From NCBI RefSeq assembly GCF_949628265.1, contig NC_088788.1, positions 29,560,335 through 29,624,334 on the forward strand: a DNA stretch of 64,000 nucleotides, written 5' to 3'. The DNA is from Cloeon dipterum (lineage: Eukaryota > Arthropoda > Insecta > Ephemeroptera > Baetidae). Shown one piece after another: positions 1 through 11,459 of the stretch (position 1 is the first letter of the stretch; the number at the start of each line of letters is the position of its first letter). The position numbers were made by a program, and so were the translations under genes. Under the pieces are notes generated by a model, which saw only the letters and a program-made list of their open reading frames with translations, searched no databases and was not told where the DNA came from.

Positions 1-1888
1 ACCATCACGTGAGAATGTCGACGCAGCTCTGCTCCCGACTCTTTGCGGTTCCGTGTGTACTACTTGCCAGGGCCAGGGAGACTCTCTTGTAAACACCCAC
101 GGTTGGATCTGGTATTCGTGACATAAAGAGAGGACACGCACGCAGGGAAAAGCCGTAAAAGTTGTTAAATGCTATTGGTTATACGCTGGAATTGGCCACC
201 AACATGCGATATTAAAAATGAATTATAGTGGCTTGCTCGACGCATCCAAAAGTTAGTTTTATGGGATGGGGGCGAAAGTCTGCCAGGTAAATTAATTGTT
301 TCATTGAAAAAACGCGAAGGTTGTGCTGCACTGTTTTTATTTGATGGAAAAATTAATGTTAACAATTTAAAATCTTTATATATAGTAAATACCTGTCTTA
401 AATAATTAATTTGTTTATGCATCTCAGTCGGCGAAATGGCAAGCGATTCCCACACTCTGAAAGTACTATAAAAACTTAATTTTCTTTGATGTCAATAAAC
501 TAAGAAAAATTCTTTAGCTATTTTATAATTTAATTTTAACTTCGTCATGCTGATTTATCGGCAATTTATTCACCCGCCTCATATTTTTTACTTTTTTAAT
601 TTTATTAACTTCCACAAATCAAAAGCCTCCCAGACGATACTAAAACCAGCACACGCGCGTGCGTCCGTTATATTAATCCGCAAAAAGCCACATGATATAC
701 AGCCACTTTTTCTTCTCACCATGTAACTCAATGGAGCTCTCAAAGCGTCCCCTACGTCGTTTTTGCTGAGAGTGAGAGAAGCGGATAAATAACAAGGATT
801 CGCAATTTACGATGGTAATTTAAATAGTAAATTAAGTCGCGACATCCCACGGCGCCGCTTGTGTGAAACTCGAAAGGAGCTCGTTTAATCCAGAGCACAT
901 AAAAAATACTACAGCAAACTACGCTGGTGCTCATTCGGTCCTTGAGTGCGAGCAAAGAGTCAACGACCACAGAAATGTGTTTGTAATTAAAGCTTGCGAC
1001 GTGATAGCAAATTAATTTTTGCCGCTTGCACGCAAATTGAAACAAGGAGAAATTTGCTTTGTCTCGTGCGCGCTAGATATCGGCTTCGCGGTTCTCTCAG
1101 TTCGAAAGGAATTTGTCAACTCAAGTGAGGAACGTCGACGAGAAAAGAAATTCCTGCTCTCTCTCTCTCTATTTTTGCGCAGTGTTTAAAGCGGCGACTA
1201 ATTTTATAAATAAGAGCAGCCACAATGTGTTTTTGCTGCTGTTGGGTGCGGGGAAATGCGCGAGAAGTGCCGGCCAAATGGCTGCGAAGGCCTCTCTGTC
1301 ACTCGCTGGTGTTTATCTCTTCCAGACGCACTAATTTTTCTCCCCCAAAGTGCCCCGCCACTGCAGCAGCACGCTCCTTCAAGGCGGATCTCATTTCTTG
1401 CATAATGTGCTAGCGACGGATGGTTAGTGTCAGCGGCCAGACACAAATCATCTCGAGAGATGCCACTGCGAAATCCTGGCGTCATGTGTGTACTTTGAGA
1501 TTCTTTCAAGTCAAAATAAACGGTTTTGCCTAAACAATCTAAAATGCTGAATTCAGTTTTTGTTGTATACTTGTTAATTTTATTCTGTTAGAAAATTTCA
1601 AAGAAAATTGGGTAATTACAATTGCATAAAAAGAATAAACCATATCAATTAATAAAAAAATTCCTATCCATTTAACAATTTTGCTTCAATATAAAATCAT
1701 CACAATAAAACATTTTTCATTAAAGTGCAGACTAGCATGAAAAGTACTTGTTTTCATTAGCAAAAAGCATAAATTTGCTACTTTTGATAAAGATTTCCTC
1801 ATTTATATCTGCGACTGTGATTGTTTTTCCTTAGCACATTTATCTCATTTGTTTCAATTCATTTTCAATCAAACTTCACCTGTCATCT
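1..1888. other. Intergenic, no gene recognised
   Basis: I see no exon with a recognisable protein family and no RNA gene. Short open frames on both strands have no family signature. The stretch around 1080-1510 is more GC-rich than its flanks and could hold an untranslated leader exon, but nothing proves it. The 3' untranslated region of the minus-strand SMYD4-like gene probably extends left into this stretch. Confidence 0.5.
1579..1584 (-). promoter_or_regulatory. Candidate poly(A) signal of the SMYD4-like gene
   Basis: AATAAA on the minus strand, about 305 bases past the stop codon at 1889. In AT-rich DNA this hexamer is common, so only its position supports it. Confidence 0.3.
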
Positions 1889-4535
1889 TCATATATTCAT
1901 ATCTCTCCGACAAACAACAATATTGGAAGACGCATACAATATCTTTAACATTTGTTGCAATACAAAGTAGAGCTGACACATTCGCTTGCCCTTTTTATAT
2001 ATCATCTCGACTGCTCGCTCCAAGAATTCCACCCACTCTCGCTGCACTTCACTCTTCTCCAGGTACTTCCTCACAGCCTCCCTGATTTCTTCCCCGAATT
2101 CGAATGGCAGGGACCAAGGCAGATTTCTCTGCGTCGGCCAATTCCTCTCGCAGGCTTCACAATTGCATTTAAACCGAAATTGAGAGTACAGAATTTTGTT
2201 TCTCGTTTCGAAAGATTCTGCAATGAAGTGCGGGCCGTAGGAGTCAACAATCTGATCGCCCTTTTTTATCAGCGATATTGAACGCATGATGGAGTGCCGA
2301 CCGATATTTTGCTTCGCAACGTTTTGATCGCAGGAATGGTTAACGAGGGAAAAAGCTGAGAACATACCTAGTGCGATACCGTGGTCCGACAGTTTTTCTC
2401 CATTGCAATTGCACCTGCACAGAAAAGTTAAAGAATTAAGAAATTATGTTCTTATTAATTTGGAATAATTAATTTTTTAAACAACTTTGTTTCGGAAAGT
2501 AATTGACTATTTTTTTACCGATTTGTGGCGCATCAATTATGATTCATTTACTTTAGTTGCAAATTTTTCTGATGGTTATTTGTCTAACATAAATAAAAAT
2601 CAGCTTTCAAAAGAAATAAATTGCTCTATTGGAGTCTACAAGAAATAAATGGTCAATCGTTTTTATTTGACAGGAAAAAAGCTATTGATCAGAGGGTATT
2701 TCAAAGTCTATTGATAATACCTTTCAGCAATTTCGTGCGAATTCTGTGGAATGCTCTGCAAATTCCGCAGTACAAAAGCCGCGAGCTGAATCGATTGGGG
2801 GTGCCTGTCCAAGCCGTAAACGCGTAAGATGACTAGAGCCGTGACGAGCTGCCTCAGCGTTTCCTCAAAAGTCCAGCCTTGCGGGTTGCAGTGTATGTGC
2901 ATAAACGCGTGCAGGCTGTCAGACTCAAATCGTCCTGTGGAACTAAAGCCGGCACAACGTGAATTGCGTTTGCCGCCAGCTTGGCAGCGCAGTATTTCGT
3001 CTGGCTTGGAGAGGCTAAGCACCCTGACAGCGAGCACATCCACCGGAGACAATCCAGCTGTCCGAAGCTGGCCAGCGATTTGGCACTCGACCGCGTGGTG
3101 TTCAGACCAGGCCGCCGCGCGGCACGACTCGCTGCAGTACATAGCCTGGTGGCAGTGAATTAATTATGTTACCGATTAGCGGTGTGAATGAGTGGGGCAG
3201 TGATTGACACGCGAAACGACGGAACGCTCTCTGCTAACATTTACCTGTGCGCAATTTTGGCAGGGAATCAGAAAATGAGCTTTCGCTAGGCATTGCGAAC
3301 AGTGAGTGTACTTGCAGGACGAATGAAGAACGTTGGCGAACGGCAGCTCGACGCCAATTACGCACCCTGCCAAAAATTGATTCATCATTTTCGGCCACTG
3401 TAGATGATTAATGTATTTTGCATGTCATGTTTAAATATTGCTGTTAACAAGAAAATTGATTTTGTGGCTTCATTTATCATTTGTTCTCTAAATTGACTTG
3501 ATTTTTTTTTTTGCAAAATTAGGCATTCAAAATTTTTTCTTAACAATAATATTGCTTAAAAAATAAAAATTTGGCATTTGTATAGTTTATTTAGACTGTG
3601 TCATACATTGTAAATCATTTTAAAAATACAAGATAGTGAGCCTGAAATAAAACTACAAGAAAAACAAAAGAAAAAACTACAACTTATACGTTTTTGCTCA
3701 AAGCAATTAATAAAAAACTTAATTTTTCGCGTAATTTAAAAAAATAAATATTTCTATAAAATCAAATCTTCTTTTCTACCTGTGGCTTTTAGTATTACTT
3801 AAAAAGCAAACAAGCCCATGTAATTATATTTTCTATTAATAATTTTTATTTTTCTTAATTAATGAGTGGTTACAAACAACTGATATATACAATTTTCAAT
3901 GAAAGTAGAATTGTCGTTAATCACTCGGTGTTCCTTAAGTCAATTAAAATGAGAGGAATCAGGTTTTTAATTCGTTTACCTGGTGAAATAGGTTGCAACG
4001 CAATGAGGTGCCTTCCAAATTCCTCGTTGTATTGAAGCTCTACTGCAGCACTAAATGCACCGATTTCTCTGTTCTTACCCATTAATAACTTTGGCATCTC
4101 GGACGTCCACTTTAAACAATTTTTCCGTTCTTTTTCCTCTGTGTAGTCCCAAGTGTCACCAGTTTTTAAATTAATCTCGCTGTTCAGTCCTGACGTTGCA
4201 AGAACATGCTGTCTTTGAGATTCGATTTTCTTGATTATTTCCTTTTCCTTTGCAAAAGCAAGTGCTTGGTTCAGTGTCTTCAAGGTGAGGTGATATTTAT
4301 GTTCTTTCAGGCTCTCTTCACTTTTCTTCAACAGCCTTGCAGATCTAATATTGGATTTGTTAGAAGCTATTTGTCTCATTTGCTTCTCACTCTTATTTAA
4401 TTCTGTCTCAATGAAAGGTCGCGAAAACTTAACTTTTTCATCGTCGCTTCCTTCTCTGAAGACGCATTTCATTTTCGCGATTATCGATTCGTCGGCGCCG
4501 GCTATTACACGACGAGCACAATCTGACGGAGTCAT
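1889..4535 (-). CDS. SMYD4-like SET and MYND domain protein, four exons
   Basis: Predicted protein lysine methyltransferase of the SMYD family, closest in layout to SMYD4. Exons on the minus strand: 4535-3980, 3366-3245, 3145-2721 and 2414-1889. Phases match at every junction and total 543 codons including the stop. Residues about 50-100 form a TPR-like helical segment. The split-SET N-terminal strand (FGRHLIALQPISPG) leads into a full MYND zinc finger with ligands C208, C211, C221, C224, C230, C234, H243 and C247. The SET core has the LVNHSC cofactor motif (N393-C396), then a DSYGPH motif and a post-SET CNCEAC cysteine cluster. At 542 aa it is shorter than human SMYD4 (about 800 aa), mainly at the two ends. 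An upstream ATG in another frame lies just before the chosen start. The family assignment is strong; the exact start, the extreme C-terminus and enzymatic activity are inference. Confidence 0.86.
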
Positions 4536-5181
4536 TTCCCACGGTATTGTTGCTTGTCAGCGATTCAGACATTCTTCTCTAGCTCCAGAGTGCAGTCCTT
4601 GATCTAGTAAATGAATACCACTCTTCTCCACTTCGTGAATTCCGTACTGCTGATACAATTACGAATTTTATCACTTATTTCACACACTTACATGTTTTGA
4701 CATGTCTAGACCTGCATCCTACAGCTGTGGTCAGGGATGCCAACACGCTGGAGAAATATTTTTGCACGCCTCTAAATCTATAGCAACAGATGTCCACGTT
4801 TTTGATATAGAAAACTGAGGACATATCAAATTAACTTTCAGAATACTTTTAACATATATATTTCAATACATACCAATAATAATTGTATACATAGTATACG
4901 AGAAAATTAAGGTGCGCGCATGATCAATAATTTTTGTTGTATTTACAAGTATTAATTCTTGAACAACAAAAAAATAATTTTATTAGATGGAACTGTCAGA
5001 ATTTCGAAGCAAAACAACAACAACTTTGAATATCTTCAAAGATTCAAGCACATCGTATTACTGACATGAGAGTAAACTAGATAGAAGCGCGAGGCGCATT
5101 AAGTCCGCCAGGAGGTTTTCGGCACCGGCGCCGCGCAGTTGCAAAAGAACTCGATTGCGAAAAGAAATCACTCAGCCAATT

Positions 5182-5183
<2 letters not shown>

Positions 5184-5253
<70 letters not shown>
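5184..5253. repeat. (TG)35 dinucleotide microsatellite
   Basis: Uninterrupted GT repeat of 70 bases. It produces spurious valine-cysteine and threonine-histidine open frames on the two strands, which are not genes. Confidence 0.97.
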
Positions 5254-5255
<2 letters not shown>

Positions 5256-8200
5256 CACTTAAATTTCTATTTTTCAACAGCGCCACGCATAAATCCAATC
5301 TGGCGCACACTGACTCATGGACTCACGCTGATTTTGGCAGCGCGGTGTTCGGGATTCGCGCCTCACTCGTTAGGCAACCAGCTATTTTTCTTAAAATTGC
5401 GCCACCAGCAGGCTTGTTTCGCGAGCAAAAAATCCACTTTGCACTCTAGCTCTTAACTGCGAGGAGATAGAGGTAGGTCTCTAATTTACTTCATTACACT
5501 CGCAACTCACTCAGAGCGGCCAGTGTGGCGCAACGAGAGGCGCGTCTTTGCACTCTATTATTACGAGCAGAAACGTTTTTCAACTGCTTTTGAGTTATGA
5601 GAGGGCTTTTGCTGCTGCAGAAAACGAGATTCTTTACTTAGCTGCCTGTTGTAAATCCTGCGAAGGATGAAAGCCGCTTTGTTAATGAATAGTTCATTTT
5701 CGCGCAACCCAACAACACCTTGTTGAAATGTTCACACCTTTAGACTAAAATTCGTTTCATAAATTTGCTTTTTTCGTTTATGTATATTATGCAATTAACT
5801 TAAGTAGAGCACCTAAATATTTTTAATGAAGAATCAAATTAATTAAACCATTTTCTCGGACGTGGGGGAATGTTAAAGACTCGAATCTGGTAGTCTACTA
5901 CAATTGCAATTCATAATACAATTAAAAATAAATAAAAGTGAACAGAAGAGATAAACTTGTTGATCCATATTTATAAAGAGACGAAAATTGCTCAAAACGC
6001 GGATTTTCCTCTTATTGTACATTCCACTCTTTGGCAAGACATGCAGAGAGGAAATGACTACAAAACTCGTTTGTGTGAGAGTAAGATAAGAATGGACCTA
6101 GCTGCACGAGACAAACGGTAAACAGCACCCTTGCTATTTTCGAAGGTTTCAAAATGGCAATATCGGTTGAAAGGAGACGACTCTATTCTTAGCAAAGTCA
6201 GACCCGACTGGCTGACTGAGTGGCTGACTAACGTTTTACGATTTGAGCCGCTCAAATTATATTGTTGCCGTCCCATTGTGGAGGAAACGCCGGGCAGCGA
6301 GGTGCTAATTGCACACTGTTATTCTCAATTTGCATAGCCAGCAATGCGGAGCACGTGACCCGACCGAGAAACTCCTGCGCAACCCGACCGCCCTCTCGCC
6401 GACCGAGAGATTTGCCAAATTTTTATTATTGCCACGCAAAAACACCTCCACGGACAAAAATACATTTCGGCAAAGGCACCTCTTCGGCCCAAGTCATTTG
6501 AATTGTGAATCACTCCAGCGTTATTCGTACAAACAAAATTAGATTCGAGACACGCCGCTTTTTAACAGGCTGTCACACAAGCACTTGCGAAAATTAAAGC
6601 TGTTAGAATGGGTGATAAATACTAGCACACATTAAAGAACTGCGCACTTTTGCTTTTTGCTGTAACGCATCTGTACTCTCGTCCTCGCATAAAGGTCGAA
6701 AGAATTTTGCAACCAAGGATTTTAAACAAATTCCTTAAATCATTCTAATTTCATTTGGTTGAGAAAAACTGCTACATATTGAAATATTTTAAGAGGTCAA
6801 CAGACAAATATTCCCCTTCCCCAGAAATAGATAATTAAAACAATTAATGTTAGATGAGAACATAAAAATTGTAAAAATTTGAAATATACGAGCAGTTGAA
6901 CTGAAAAATTATGAAATCTTTGAGGGCGTCTGCTTTCATTGACATCTTACAAAAAATATTACAGAAAAATAATGCAATGTTACCTGGGGGAGTTTTAATT
7001 CAAATAATTAACTTGCCACCAAGCCGATGTAAGGGAAACATATGTTATGAAAAGAATTTTTTACTAGACAATTCAGACTATATGTTTCAATAAGAATAGT
7101 CAAATTTCAAATAGTGACACTACTTTTACTAGGCTGACGCTTATCGCTAGTTTAATTTCTCTGCGCTTCCTCTTACAACCGTTTATCTTTGTGAGCTGTG
7201 TCGAACGTAGGGGAGACGTGCAGGTCTGCACCAAGAAACAAAACGTAGCAGAAGCACGTGAAACGCTAATTAAGGTATCGAAAAGAGCGTCAGAAAAGAC
7301 GAAGCATTCCTTTTAATCGTCAACAGAATGCCTACGTGACGGCGAAGGCCACTCCGCAAAATTGTGTTTTGTGCCAAGCTCGAAAATGATATCTGTCTGA
7401 CGCAGCAATCACACCGCCGCGTGTTCGAAAACTACCACGCAGAGTCAGGCAACTCCTGCTGCCCCAATTCCAATTAGACAGAGATCGACGAGATAGTCTG
7501 TTTTCGGTTCATCGAATTCGCGAGTTCGTTCTTTCTCGGGTCAAGGGTCTTGATTTACGGAAAGCTTATTTTAAATCCCAATGCTGAAATAATTCTCACA
7601 ATGATATTTGGGTCAAATTGTCACGAGTAGACAGAAAGATCGGATTTGAGGGTGTAAATAAATTTCCGGCCGAGGATTAGAAGCTATTCACACCTTAGGG
7701 GAAAAAACCCCAGCACATGACCCACTTTTTCGCTCGCAATCTAATCGGCGAGACATCACTGAATTCCAGAACGGGGCCCAACAGTTGTTTTTGTGATGTT
7801 TTCCTGAGGCCAGCATCTCAAAACAGATTTGTTGATGGTGTTGGCCAATGAAGCTGAAAGCGAAAAGAGCAAAGCGGCGTCTAAAATGTAAAACTCTGTC
7901 TCAGCGGTGCTGTGTTATTTTTGCTGCTGAGTTTTCTTCAATGAAATTTCTTTTGCGCTTAAAATTCCTTTCTTCTCCTGGACAAATTTTTACCTTTTTC
8001 TTCAATATTTTAGCCACTATTTGAACTAAATAAATATGGCTTTCAAATCAGTCTCATATAATTAAGTTTTTCAAATTTTCAAACTATTATTTTTGCGACG
8101 AGTTCTATTTTTACTTCGGACAAGCAGGATGTTTTGCCAGAGCATATTAATTTAGATTAGGGTAGGCCTGTTTGTCGCAGAGCCACCCATCAATTTAACG

Positions 8201-9539
8201 TATATTTTATAATGATCATCGAACCATTGATTTTGGTTTATGCATTTATTTATTAAAGTATGCAAGTCGCTATAAGGTTCATACGAAAATGTTACTTGTA
8301 TATCGTAGTAAATCATATAATTTATCTTAAAATATTTTTCCTCATCACAGAATGTGTGCTGCTGTATTTAATCTGTATTGAAGAGGAGCAAAAATGTTTT
8401 ACGTATTCGACTATTAAAAGGGAATGGTTTCAATCAAGCGTTGCTAATATTGAGGCAAATCAAAAATAAACTTTATTTTTGGATTATAAGATTAGTGACT
8501 CACTGAATTGATAAAAAAACGATCAAAATTATAGTGTGACAAAGACGTGCATGATATTTTATTGCCAGTAGTTCTCTCGGGGTTGATGGATTTGAGGTGT
8601 AAGTGTAGATGAGTCAAACTTGAAGCGGCGATCTTGGTCGGCCAAGCATTTTGGTTTCCAGCCAAGATAGTTGGCACAAAATTAAAATTCTAAATTCCTT
8701 TGGGACGTGTGGTAATCAAAACATGGCGTGACACGTCGTGTGCTCTTTTGTGAGAGATTATTTTTACATGCAACATAAAAATTGTACGAATGAAGCATGT
8801 CCCATATTTTAATTGTCACTTTGCGTCCGGTAGTGCTTTTGAAATTTATAGCGGACGTTTAAATTAAACCGAAATTTGCGCATCTGCGATTCACATTAAT
8901 TTTCCGTTCAATCTAGCGCTGCGCCCAGTTCAATCGATTTCCCTGTCGTCGAGAACAAAGGCCGTATGCAAAGGAGATAGGAGACAAAGGAAACATGGTT
9001 GCGGGCTTGCGAGACATTTTTGCACGTGACCTCTTTTGTGTAGCCAGAGTTAATTACCGACGCCGGGCAATGAACTCATATTAGAACTTTGTAAAAGTGA
9101 ACCAACGAATAACCTAAAATACTCATCTGTCTAAAACAATATTAATTTTTGTCTGGATTTTTGCTAATTTGAAGTAAAATAAAATAAAAATTTTATGTGA
9201 CTACTACTAAAGCCAGAATCCCACTCTTCAAATTCTCAGACACATACATATTTTCATATCATTATGTAGTAAACAAATTAATATGAAAGTGCTCAAGACC
9301 AGCCCGCATTGTTAAGGCACTCTCAGGAGTGTCAAAGCAATGTGAGGTATTTGAGCAGTTCGGAGATCTAAAACTGGCTACCCAATGTCAGAGATGGCAA
9401 AAAGTGGTTAGTTTAGTGACTCGAATTGCTCAAATTGCTCGACGGGCTGGGAGGCGCACCGGCGCCGACTCGCTACTTGCTGGTTTGCACCTTTCCAGCA
9501 TGCGTGATTTGGCTTCACGGGACAAATGTCTAGCGTTTC

Positions 9540-9706
9540 AATGCAGTCCTCGGTGCAGAGGCAAGTGGCCCTTCAGTGGGCTGGGTCCCTGTGCGGCCTG
9601 GTGCGCCCATGTTATCCGTTCGCGGTGTTATTGGGACCCGGGTTTCAGCATTCGTGCTAGTGCAGTGCGCGCCCTTCCCGGTCCTCGGACGGACAAGGAT
9701 AAAAAG

Positions 9707-9744
<38 letters not shown>
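9540..9744 (+). mobile_element. Probable retroposed fragment with poly(A) tail
   Basis: A GC-rich block of about 200 bases in AT-rich surroundings ends in GGATAAAAAGAGC followed by 35 consecutive adenines (9710-9744). That is the form of the 3' end of a LINE or SINE insertion. I could not find the 5' end or convincing target-site duplications, and no reverse-transcriptase coding sequence is present. The left boundary given is approximate; GC-rich sequence begins near 9430. Confidence 0.45.
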
Positions 9745-9746
<2 letters not shown>

Positions 9747-10437
9747 AGCAACTTTCTATTTCAAATGCAACCTTGGGAGGCTGCATCTTGTTGCACAACA
9801 AAGGTTGCGGGTTGCTGTTCCACAACAGCTCTGTCTCTTTTGTTGTGACTCAAGCGCTGCTTTAGCAGCATTTTTGGCATCTCAAACACACCAATTTTAG
9901 GGGCGGCGCCACCCAAAAATAGATCCTTGAGGAATTCACTCCCTCTCTGATTCACACGCTCCCAGTCTCGGAGAGTTTGATGCTATTTTCGTGAGGGCAT
10001 TCCTGTTGCTAAAAGCAAGATTTCTTCTACCTTTTATCGATTATATTTAAATGATGTAAAAACTTTCGATGACTTAATTTAAAAGCAGAATGACTCATGG
10101 CAAGAAATTTTATTCAGGTTCTAATCGTGCACATTTTTCCATTCAAATGTCAAAATTTTCAACAATCCATTTCGTCAAAAAGGACTTTTTTTATCTGCCA
10201 AAAGCAGTTGTGCTTTTTGCGAATGGCGATAATGATTTTTTGATGAAAGCAACATTGTGATTTATCCTGTGCGCATTATTAAGGTAACAGACCGCTTTCT
10301 AACATCGATATAATATATACATTCTATTTCTTTAATAATGTATTGTTTACTGACGACTTCAAATGTTTAAAAAAAATCTAGTTTGATTGCGATCGCGTAA
10401 TTTATATCTGACAGAGAATCCCTCTTTATCGACATTA

Positions 10438-10443
10438 TTTATT
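10438..10443 (-). promoter_or_regulatory. Candidate poly(A) signal of the long Zasp transcript
   Basis: AATAAA on the minus strand, about 336 bases beyond the stop codon ending at 10779. Position supports it, but the motif is common in this base composition. Confidence 0.35.
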
Positions 10444-10778
10444 ACGGTGTAAATGACTGTTATTTATAATAGCATACATGGGCAATCGGTTAAACAGAGA
10501 AAAATCATGTTGTATATAGGAAGCACACGTTTTAAGGCATAACAAGGACAACCATCAAAAGGCTAGCACTGCAGAGGCACCATGCCGTGATTGCACAAAT
10601 CCTGCACCGAATTTTGGCAACAGGCTCATATAACGGGTAAGTCTGCAGAACTGGTTCCTTTTCTTTCAATTAAGCCTACGTAAACAGTATTTTTCTTGAT
10701 TTAAAAATTATAATAAAATAAACATGGACGATGTGATTGTTGCAATAACATTGCAAAGCCTTCTCTGCTTGTTTCGCT

Positions 10779-11459
10779 TCAGCGCGCGTGGGCCTTGCAG
10801 AATGGACGGCCCTGCTTAGCAAAGAAGCTTTGACCCTCAAGGTTCTTCTTGCAACTCTGAAATAATGACTTTGTTGCATTCTGGCGTATTTGAAAGCTGT
10901 GTATAATGCATTACCGTGCAGTTGAAGCATTGGCTATGGTAGTTGTTGTTAAGGGCTTCGACCCAGCGATCTCCAGCCTCAATTGGGAACCCACAGGCAA
11001 AGCATTTCGTGGTGAACAGCTCATTCCAATCTGAAACGATTTTAAATATTTAAAATGCGATTTTACACGTAACAAAGTTTGACACTGACCTCCCTCACAG
11101 TAAGGAAGACCGTCCTCCAAAAAGAATGGGCTGTTTCCAAAAAGTTTGCCACAATACGCGCAGTTGAAGCACTCGGGGTGGAAATGCTTGCCAATCGCGT
11201 TCAAGCAATCCTGAAACATTATTTTACAACCATTATTAGGTATGATCTTTGACAAAACGAAGAAAAATATACCCCCTTGATCTTCTTGCGGCACTTATCA
11301 CAAGCTGGAGCAAGGAACTGTTCAAAGCAGAACTCGCAATAGAGGTCACCTTTCTCCTCAACGAAGCCGCAGTCTTGTAGTGGACGCTGACACTGCGAGT
11401 TCACACACATGAAGTGGTCGGGGCACCAAGTTTTTCCCAGAGCAGTGATGAATGGGCCT
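10779..11459 (-). other. Zasp52: Zasp LIM2 (second half), LIM3 and LIM4 exons
   Basis: Four exons (11459-11273, 11210-11090, 11030-10915, 10856-10779) encode the C-terminal LIM cluster. Visible zinc-ligand runs include WCPDHFMC, CEFCF, CDKC, HPECFNCAYC, KCFACGF, HSQCFNC and PFCKAH. LIM2 is split by an intron after its first CxxC, so the first half can come from either 13065-11901 or 11734-11572. These domains are highly conserved in Zasp/Cypher/Enigma proteins and mediate protein-protein contacts. Confidence 0.93.

Larger units (their letters stand above)
4536..10437. other. Intergenic region between SMYD4-like gene and Zasp
   Basis: About 5.9 kb without a recognisable exon. It contains the (TG)n microsatellite and the poly(A)-ended GC-rich fragment listed separately. 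Open frames here are short and show no known domain. The promoter and 5' leader of the minus-strand SMYD4-like gene should lie just right of 4535. Confidence 0.5.

Noticed and set aside
5077..5456. Open frames of 77-105 codons on both strands around 5.2 kb
   Set aside because: They consist mostly of the (TG)n repeat read as Val-Cys or Thr-His and have no domain.
9329..9865. A 178-codon open frame on the plus strand
   Set aside because: It runs through the poly(A) tract as polylysine and has no recognisable family; it fits a retroposed fragment better.
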